DNA of 64,000 nt from Argopecten irradians (Eukaryota; Mollusca; Bivalvia; Pectinida; Pectinidae). How positions within the stretch are numbered: position 1 is the first letter of the stretch; each line of letters opens with the position of its first letter. Where the stretch lies: NCBI RefSeq assembly GCF_041381155.1, contig NC_091142.1, positions 9,171,340-9,235,339 on the forward strand, read 5' to 3'. A program made the translations under genes and the position numbers. Under the pieces are notes generated by a model that saw only the letters and a program-made list of their open reading frames with translations, was not told where the DNA came from and made no database searches. Of the stretch, positions 56,716 through 64,000 are shown one piece after another.

Positions 56716-59700
56716 GTAGGTCACTAGTTACGTCACAAGGTAGGTCACTAATGACGTCATTACTTATAATTGGATAAAGTTTTGTCTTTTTGTATTTTGA
56801 ATGTACGAGCATGTTATCATTTGACTAATTATTCATTTAAAATTCCAACTAGGCTAGTTACAACATTAGGTCTAGGATAATCATACTGTGTTACTGTATG
56901 TAGGATACGATTTCTTATTTTACGGAATGGAGTACTAAGCATAAGAGAATGTATCTTATTTATGTCAATCTGAATCTGTTTATATATGTTTGAAGTCGAA
57001 GATGATTATTTCAACGGAGAACAAACTATACATTTAATTGATTGTGTGATATGGAGCTACAGGTATAATGGAGTACATGTAGGCCCTACATGTATGCAAA
57101 TTACAAACACACACGCACCGGGTGTATGTAATAATAGCGTGAAGTGCATCAATTGAAACTGTTCTCATATGTTGTTTTTAAAGCTGCTCCACCGTCGACA
57201 AAGCATAAATGATATTCATCAGTTGAACAATAATTGGTGTTTGATCATGTATATATATGTCTAATTAACACAAAAATGATATAACATAATTTATTTCGCA
57301 TTTGGTGCATGCGCAATCAGTACTTCCTTCTATATAGGATATAGTGCCACAGAATTTTTTCGGGATGCAATTATTTTTCATATTTTTAACTTGAAGTAAA
57401 GTTAGAAGCTCAAACTTTTCAATGGTGGTAATGATGGAAAGTAAGTAAATTTTGTAACTGAAGAAAAATACTAAATCGTCTGCTCCTGTTTTTGATAGTG
57501 AAAAAATACCATTTGTCAGCGGTGGAGCATCTTTAAATTAAACTTGTTACAAAATCATAAGATTATAACTGTCATTACGAAGCAGAATTTACAATGCGAT
57601 GCCTATTTAGTTTCACACTTACTTCAAAATGTCAAAAATCCGGAAAAATAATAAAACAATTATAGCATTTTGATTTCGGTCAATACATGGTTATATCGAC
57701 CACAGAAAAAATATCGACCTCGGACGAATATTTTTTCTTTGGTCGATATAACCATATATCCTACCATTATTCCGCTATATCCTACCATTATCTCGCTTTA
57801 TCCTATCAATATTCCGCTATATCTTACCATGATCTCTCTTTATCCTACCAATATTCCGCTATATCCTACCAATATTCCGTATTATCCTACCATTATCTCA
57901 CTACATCCTACCATTATTCCGCTATATCCTACCATTATCTCGCTTTTTACTACCAATATGTATAGGAGAAAAACCGAAAACTGTGGAATAGTCAAGATAA
58001 TGAATTGTTCGAGGCCGAGAACTTTTCATTATCTTTACTATTCCACAGTTTGAGGTGTTTCTCATACTTAAAACATGGCACTGAATGTCATTGGTACTCT
58101 CCACTATTACACTGGGTATTGTTTAACTATTCCACAGCTCCAGGTAAACCCTTACTACCTATTTAAACCTTGAGACCTAATCATGATTCAATTCATTCCC
58201 TCATTCGGAGAACAAGAATCATAATTTGCATGATTTTTTTTGAAAGATCCATGCACAGGTACTATATGGTACTTACTGAAACATTAACTCAGTTTAGTTT
58301 TCACTGTTCAACATGGAGGGCAATATATATGTAGCTCTGTATGCAGATTGGAACACAGTAATGATGATTTTTGGATATACATTTGAACTATTTTGGGCAA
58401 TAGTCTTTTCCCATACAGCACAACCTTAGTGGGAGCCAATCAAAATTTAGAGAGAAAAAAACCCCAAAATATTCCCTAATATATTGGATCATAATACTAT
58501 CGGTACATTTACACAAAAAAGTGAAATTATGTGGCAAAATAGTGTGGTTTTGAAAAGTATTCCTTGGGAATCATTATCTTCATGAAAGGTGTTGGGATAT
58601 TATTTCGTTTGATAGATGCCATTTTTATGGAATATGAAGAGATTTGGATAACGAAATATGGAACAATCATGTGAAGCATCTGTAATTTCATTTTAGCAGA
58701 CAATTTTGCATTTGTCTCATGGAATTTAATCTTGATATCTCTCCTCTGGATTTATTAATGTGAATTCTTTTCTGGATTATGGATACAGTGGCTGTGAAAG
58801 AAATGATTTATTTTGAAATGAAGTGATGAAAATTGTATATATCAGTATTATGAAAATAAGTTTACAAATACATCACGACAACGTTGACAAGTACCTGGGT
58901 TAATCTGTAATCCATCTCTCCTTGGATTTAATGAATGAGGATGTATTTCTGACTTCATGCTAGGCTATATTTACCAGTCTATACACTTCCCTTCAACTGT
59001 GGAATATTTACCTTTTTTCTTGGAATAGTTCACAAACTATTCCACAGCAGAAGGTAACTATTTCACAGTAGTAGGTGATAATAGTAGACTTTGCTACAAC
59101 TATACCACAAGCTATAACAATAGATGACATCACAGCCATGTTTTAATACGCTTTATCCGACAAATATTTTCTTATATCCTACCATTATTACGCTACATCC
59201 TACCATAATTTGCTATATCCTGTCATTATTTGGCTATATCTTAATGTAAAGTAGAATCATACAATGGTAAAAGAGAATAAAATGAAGATGAAATCAAATA
59301 AATTAAAGATGAAATCAAATAAATTTAAGATGAAATCAAATAATATAACGATAAATGAAAATAATATAATGATAACACCGAAAAAATCAATGATAGATGT
59401 AAATCAAATATATATGTCACCAAATCAAATAATGATGAAATCGAGAGATATAACGACAAAAGAAAAAAATACCATGACAAAGGAAAATAAAATTATAGTA
59501 GTAGAAGCAAATGATATTAGTAAAATCAAATTAATTATTGATGAAATTATACCTTATATTGATAAAATGAAATCATATTATGATAAAACCATATCAAAGA
59601 ATGAAAACACAAATTCATATAATATACAACAGCTGTGGCGTTCCATAATTGACAAAGGGAAATAACTCCTGCATCCTCGAAAGAAATTAGACGATTTACA

Positions 59701-62700
59701 TGTACATTACCATATACGGGGTTCTTTTTGGCTAAATCTTTGAATTAAGACTTATAAATTCTTTTGAAGCAAAGATCAAACTTAGCGAGATAATAATCTA
59801 AATTACTGTAGGTCCATGATTGTCTGTCACGTGACGTAATGTAAATTGACTCATACTTTAGGCATTTAAATGGATTTGTTCACGTGAAATCGTTTAAAAG
59901 TAATTTACCTTTTTCATATCGAAGTAAACAGTTTTTTTAATAACACAATAAGTGGGATATATGCCAGCGGCGGCCTGTTAATGAACCAATAAATGTTGAA
60001 AATGCAGAATGTAATTCGATACCCTGTCGCTATGTGGAAAAGCTGTTTTAATAACTACGTCTCCGAAACAGCTTTTAATTTTAAAATTTAGTTGTAGAAG
60101 GAATTTGAGTCCCAAAAGTCATTAGCTTACTTTTAATACTCCACTTTAAACCGAGATATGTCTCGAATGTTTCATTTCCATAACGCGGGTCGTCTTATGC
60201 TTCCCAGCGTCGTCCTAAATACTGTCCAATAGCTGGCTTATGATATGCTAGTCCGCTAAACCTTCCTACATTATTAGGCAATTTTCAATTTGCCTTATAT
60301 ATAGGCAAAAATGGGATAACAATATAGACAGGTTTAGCGAACTAATAATATGCATGACCTAACTTTCGTTTTGCTGTAACATAGTCCAAGGGTGAGGAGA
60401 TCTGAAGTTATGGTGAACCCTGGAAATCGAGGATGTTTCCTCTATGGAATCATTACACCATTTTATCGCACCTCGGACAAAAATGTCCCCAAATGATTGG
60501 CGGAGAGCCGTCACGTGGTGACCCCCTAACACTTTATAGGGGGTCAGTAAATTTTATTATGGTCCAAGATGGCGGCTGTCCTCGCCCCCTATAAATCTTA
60601 CTGACCCTCTATGCCTTTATAGGGGGTCAGTAACTGACTATATAACTAATATTATCGCACCTCGGACAGAAATGTTCCCAAATGATTGGCGGAGAGCCGT
60701 CACGTGGTGACCTTCTAATACTTTATAGGGGGTCAGTAAATTTTATTATGGTGCAAGATGGCGGCTGTCGCCCTCGCTTCAAAATTTTAACACATTCTCT
60801 TCAAATTAATATACCATTTCTTTACCGTAAACATATATTTTAGTTATTTATTTTTTTGTAAAATTCATTTAAATCGTTTTAATACTTCAAATTAAATGAA
60901 ACGCATTTTTTAAATACGAGTTGCTTCCCCTACGCCAGTTCGAAAGTTGATGACGCGCTGAAAGTCAAACGTAAGAATTCAAGCGTTTTCTTGACTGCGA
61001 CCATAAACAAATGGAGGGGTTCGTATCTTAAGATCTATCAACCCTCACTCTACAGCTAATTTATCGGCATTACTTTAAGTGATTATCTCAGCGAGAATGC
61101 AGAGATGATCATGAGTCTGCGCTATAAATGTTGGATGGATGTTTGTGTCACTTTTGTTTGTGATGCTTTCAATATGCAACCGGTCTGATGTCGCATTGAG
61201 GTAGGCCTATTGTGCACCTGGAATTATTGTTGATTTATGAGTTACTCAGTATTGTTCTTCGGGTTCCTTATACAGTTATTTGCAGATTCCGGAAAGAAAT
61301 ACATAAATAAATATGCAGGCCTACTGTAGGCCAAATACTTCGCCAGCATGGTTCAGGTTTGATACAACGGATTCTTGAGAAAACAAATAGGAAGAAAAGA
61401 TCTAATGAAACAAATAAATGGTCCTCGATGCGATAAATTCGTTATATAGTCAGTTACTATAGTCTGCTACGCCCTCGCCCCCTATAAATCTTACTGACCC
61501 TCTATGCCTTTATAGGGGGTCAGTAACTGACTGTATAACTAATAATATTAGCCAATCAGAGGGGACGTTACAGAAGATACCGACACTTTATTTACGTTAT
61601 GAAATGATAGTTCCGTCTTTGCAGGTTAGTTCCCTTGTGGATCAACACTCGGAACTGTTTTACATCCGAGGAGTTTCGATTGTAGGTATCGATTGTTACG
61701 TCATTATTTTGTGAGAGCAAATCACGTCGTTTTCTCCGAAATGTATGACGTTACACTCGCAGACACATGACGTCAATTAATACCTAGCCGCAAGGGCAGA
61801 TAACTCTGTAATATGCAAATACAGAATATTAATTTGCAAACTAACGGAAAGATCATTACGTGCTTATGTAGGCCTATTATCCTTATTGTTCATCATCCAC
61901 ATAACAAGGAAATAAAATTATTTGTTTCACGTTATGTATTTTTATTGTAGTCCTTGCCGTAGACCGGGCTTTGAAGGCTATACAAGAACAGACGACTACA
62001 CAGTGTACAGCACCACATGGAGAGGTCCAGAGTTTTATCGTCGCCATGGCACTCATCGACAGAATTCGTATTCCAGACTTCACAAGTGAAAACCTGTACG
62101 CACCTTCATTCTAAATTTCAGGCAAAATAAAGGTTCTGGTGGCGATTTAGAACGTGTAAATTAGAATCAATCTAAAGTAGTTTTAGAGGTGATTACCCAT
62201 CCGTCCTCGGGTGATATTTTGTTGGTATTCGCAATATATCGATCGGTTAACCTCGGTTAATTCCGTGAGTTAACGACCATTTCCGAAGTTGATGGCCCTT
62301 ATATATCTCTACAACATTAACAATTTAAAATACTTTTAATCTTTATATTTTAGCTGCATCAATAACTGTGGCCAAATACAGCCCGACGCCACAACCTCAC
62401 AAGGGGGTATAACCGCGGATCAAAAGAACGCCATAATGGAAAACTTCGCCATTCACCTCAGAGCAGAATGGGGTATGGGGGCGTGTGGAAATGACGTCAT
62501 AATGTTGTATTGCCAGGAGTTCGACATGGTAAGATCCTCTCGTAGTGTGTACGAGTCAATCGCTAACCTTCGGCACTTTCCGTAAACGAGAACGGAAAGT
62601 GTCGAAGGTTCCCGAAGCCGTACGTGAATCAGATTCAATATTTATATATATATTTATTGCTTACAGATATGCTTGATTTTTTGAAGTTAAACAGATATTG

Positions 62701-63665
62701 GAAATGCTTAAAAAGTTAAGGTTCCAGAAAACCTGATTTTATTACCTCTAATGGTATGTAATTTTATGAACATGATGAAATTGCAAATAACTTGAAATGT
62801 ATTTTTAACAATATTGTCAAAGTGTAATAATGAATAAAATAGAGTTAAAATTTATTAAAGTTCAGAAGAGCTATATGCACATCGGCAATCTATCATACTT
62901 AACGCATGGTTAAACCAGACAATTTATATATCAGCCCCTAGCTATATAGTTTGGGTACTGCTGTCGGATACATAGAGTGAATGAGGATTTAATCGATATT
63001 TTTGTACTATGTAAATGACAACATTTGATAAAATATCTAGACCAGCCATCTTTACTTTGCTGTCGGGCTGTTATCTACATTTTCACGAATAAAGCTAACG
63101 AGTTTTTGTTTATATATATGTGAGATCCGTTACTGTCGTATTTGATTGGTTGTAATGGATATGACCTTGACCTTTATTTCAGCTCTACGTGACTGCAGGT
63201 TATGCGGCCGGAAGCCTCGTAACCGACGCCGTCATCGCCGATATCGCATCTACATTTTCCTCTTATAAGTCCGCTGGTAACATCGCCGAGGGACTACTTA
63301 TTATATCAGAAAAGCTCCGCGTCACACTGCGGAGTATTACACCAGCCCACGTACTACTTATCCTCAATATGATCGGTCTCCTTGCCCTTGGGGTCGGACT
63401 GTTCTTCTTCCTCTATCACCGTGACCTTGAACACAACGTGTGGGGTCGGGAAGGTATCTGGCGCGTGGTGGGAGTCATCGTCTATTGCCTCTCTGGTGTG
63501 TGGCTCGTCAAGGCTCTCCTCTATGTTGTCGTTTACACGTCGGTGAAGACGCCATATGCTGGGATCATCGCCGCCCTTATGGCCGCGAGTGTGATGGTAG
63601 CCATAGTTGTTTACGATGAAGCATTTGTAAATAATTCTTTAGTTTCTTCTAATTCTACTGGTTAG
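56469..63665 (+). CDS. MOLO1-like secreted/membrane protein (4 exons, 349 aa)
   Basis: Four exons join in phase from ATG (56469) to TAG (63663-63665). An N-terminal signal peptide is clear (FLPAILVVLIVSG). The ectodomain has YVCDPDRLI (71-79), a CAPHG-like Cys segment, then IHLRAEWGMGACGNDVIMLY and YVTAGY, the order of blocks in the MOLO1/TPM family (Caenorhabditis elegans MOLO-1 is an auxiliary subunit of a levamisole-sensitive acetylcholine receptor). About residue 245 a strong membrane segment begins (HVLLILNMIGLLALGVGLFF), followed by two more hydrophobic stretches (VVGVIVYCLSGVWLVKALLY and AGIIAALMAASVMVAIVVY). The C-terminus is Ser/Asn rich. The biological role in this animal is not inferable. 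A hairpin lies 36 nt after the exon 3 donor. Confidence 0.85.
56704..56755 (+). repeat. 24-bp duplication on the gene 3 exon 1 donor
   Basis: TACGTCACAAG/GTAGGTCACTA occurs twice, donors at 56716 and 56740; a third partial unit (ATGACGTCAT) follows. Confidence 0.9.
57177..57537. mobile_element. MITE with ends TTTAAAG(C/A)TGCTCCACCG
   Basis: Left TTTAAAGCTGCTCCACCGTC, right complement (TCAGCGGTGGAGCATCTTTA). AT-rich interior, no frame. In intron 1 of gene 3. Confidence 0.8.
57687..59245. mobile_element. Candidate composite element with hairpins and 21-bp repeats
   Basis: Hairpin at 57687-57752 (TATCGACCACAGAAAAAATA arms), ten 21-bp units CTATATCCTACCATTATTCC(G) at 57755-57960, hairpin at 57972-58056 (AAACTGTGGAATAGT arms), unique interior, GTGGAATA-type motifs at 58998-59045, and four more 21-bp units at 59165-59242. 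Related parts at both sides suggest one element, borders uncertain. Confidence 0.5.
59264..59665 (+). CDS. Lys/Asn-rich open frame, doubtful
   Basis: 133 codons, starting MVKENKMKMKSNKLK, with three 24-bp repeats of ATGAAATCAAATAA. Very AT-rich. No family recognised. Immediately follows the 21-bp repeats. It may be chance in low-complexity sequence or part of the neighbouring element. Confidence 0.2.
   Translation: MVKENKMKMKSNKLKMKSNKFKMKSNNITINENNIMITPKKSMIDVNQIYMSPNQIMMKSRDITTKEKNTMTKENKIIVVEANDISKIKLIIDEIIPYIDKMKSYYDKTISKNENTNSYNIQQLWRSIIDKGK
60040..60250. mobile_element. Dispersed repeat related to 6138-6533
   Basis: Shares CCGAAAC(G/A)GCTTTTAATTT, CATAACGCGGGTC and GTCGTCCTAAAT in the same order with the element in intron 3 of gene 1. 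Confidence 0.6.
60372..60435. mobile_element. CTCCAGGGG-family MITE end
   Basis: ATAGTCCAAGGG to TGGAAATCGAGGATG matches one terminus of the family; the other end is absent. Confidence 0.55.
60462..60775 (+). repeat. 190-bp direct repeats with YY1-like motifs
   Basis: TTATCGCACCTCGGACA at 60462 and 60652, with CACGTGGTGACC, TTTATAGGGGGTCAGTAA and AAGATGGCGGC (60566-60576 and 60755-60765) in both. Confidence 0.8.
60776..61467. other. Intron 1 of gene 3, unassigned part
   Basis: No exon or named repeat recognised. Confidence 0.5.
61468..61550 (+). repeat. Third copy of the GGGGGTCAGTAA segment
   Basis: Near-identical to 60586-60650 (CCCCCTATAAATCTTACTGA, then TTTATAGGGGGTCAGTAACT). Confidence 0.8.
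61682..61810. mobile_element. MITE with CRE-like motifs, copy 2
   Basis: TAGGTATCGATTGTTACGTCA and complement end with GCAGATAACTCTGTAATATGC, matching 9439-9604. Confidence 0.65.
61951..62095 (+). CDS. Gene 3 exon 2
   Basis: Acceptor TTTTTATTGTAG, encodes LAVDRALKAIQEQTTTQCTA and ALIDRIRIPDF; donor AACCT/GTACGC. Confidence 0.9.
62354..62528 (+). CDS. Gene 3 exon 3, MOLO1 core
   Basis: CINNCGQIQPDATTS to GACGNDVIMLYCQEFDM. Acceptor TTATATTTTAG, donor GACATG/GTAAGA. Confidence 0.92.
62565..62610. repeat. 19-bp hairpin after the gene 3 exon 3 donor
   Basis: AACCTTCGGCACTTTCCGT and its complement with one mismatch, 8-nt loop, starting 36 nt inside intron 3. Confidence 0.9.
62611..63182 (+). 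other. Gene 3 intron 3, remainder
   Basis: AT-rich with acceptor GACCTTTATTTCAG. Nothing else. Confidence 0.6.
63183..63665 (+). CDS. Gene 3 exon 4, terminal, membrane region
   Basis: 161 codons including stop, starting LYVTAGYAAGSLVTDAV; phase 0. Richer in G+C than surrounding sequence, as expected of coding DNA here. Confidence 0.93.
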   Translation, partial: LYVTAGYAAGSLVTDAVIADIASTFSSYKSAGNIAEGLLIISEKLRVTLRSITPAHVLLILNMIGLLALGVGLFFFLYHRDLEHNVWGREGIWRVVGVIVYCLSGVWLVKALLYVVVYTSVKTPYAGIIAALMAASVMVAIVVYDEAFVNNSLVSSNSTG

Positions 63666-64000
63666 TAAAGTAAGTTGTGGCAACTATGATATTGATAGTC
63701 CCAACAATTATTTCGTTGGTCGATAGTCGTTTTGTGCCATATCAATTTAAAGTTAAAACTGTTTTCCCGTTGTGTTGGTACCGACCGTACCGACCATATC
63801 AAAAATTTCCAATGGGAACATGCCACAGAAAAAGTGATAGATTTATCAATGAATTTCATTTCTAGTGAATGAAACACTTCTTAAAGGCAAAAAAACACAT
63901 AAGTTTTTGCAGCCATTTTGATATTGACGTCAAATATGTCTTCACAACCGCCGGAAAGTGGGACTAATCGACGTTAAATTGTACCTTACCAACACCGTTT
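63666..64000 (+). other. 3' untranslated or downstream region of gene 3
   Basis: No AATAAA and no further frame recognised before the window ends. Confidence 0.5.

Noticed and set aside
57670-58053. 127-codon Pro/Ile/Tyr repeat protein
   Set aside because: Translation of 21-bp repeats and a hairpin, no family signal.

Overview
The window looks like an AT-rich, repeat-laden animal genome segment, most probably from a bivalve or other lophotrochozoan mollusc. The grounds are spliced genes with GT-AG introns, tRNA-derived SINEs with a (TTTG)n-type tail, LINE fragments, many short inverted-repeat transposons (MITEs), tandem-repeat-core mobile elements and long minisatellites, together with a MOLO1-type membrane protein and a FAM111-like peptidase. 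The organism call is inference; no species is claimed. No bacterial operon, CRISPR array or viral gene was seen.

Three real genes were reconstructed by chaining open segments between splice sites with matching phase. (1) Plus strand, 4381-19354: 17 exons (472 residues visible, 5' end outside the window) of a VPS9-domain Rab exchange factor whose N-terminal part resembles ANKRD27/VARP but which stops right after the VPS9 domain, without ankyrin repeats. (2) Minus strand, 41779-29954: seven exons of a protein with a hydrophilic N-terminal half, a Cys-pair segment and a trypsin-fold peptidase domain resembling FAM111 proteases (His329, Asp370, Ser480); one extra base just before the serine motif breaks the frame. 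(3) Plus strand, 56469-63665: four exons of a 349-residue MOLO1-like protein with signal peptide and a hydrophobic C-terminal region.

Layout: 1-4123 is a 32-bp minisatellite, probably inside an upstream intron of gene 1. 4381-19354 is gene 1, with MITEs and tandem arrays in its introns. 19852-24020 holds a 325-bp-core element, a LINE fragment and a 52-bp array. 24313-29785 is a candidate 5.5-kb inverted-repeat element containing a 5'-truncated LINE, itself carrying a MITE. 29954-41779 is gene 2, whose last intron holds a 4.4-kb AT-rich 20-bp array with two SINEs. 43508-56400 is gene-poor and rich in MITEs and palindromes. 56469-63665 is gene 3.

The most unusual signal is that tandem repeats repeatedly sit exactly on exon-intron junctions. 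In gene 1 the donors of exons 4, 6 and 11 and the acceptors of exons 7 and 12 are each the first or last unit of a tandem array (21, about 34, 25, 42 and 54 bp units), and in gene 3 the donor of exon 1 is duplicated. A second theme is that the ends of mobile elements have been amplified into arrays (52-bp and 20-bp units) or supply a splice acceptor (exon 3 of gene 1).
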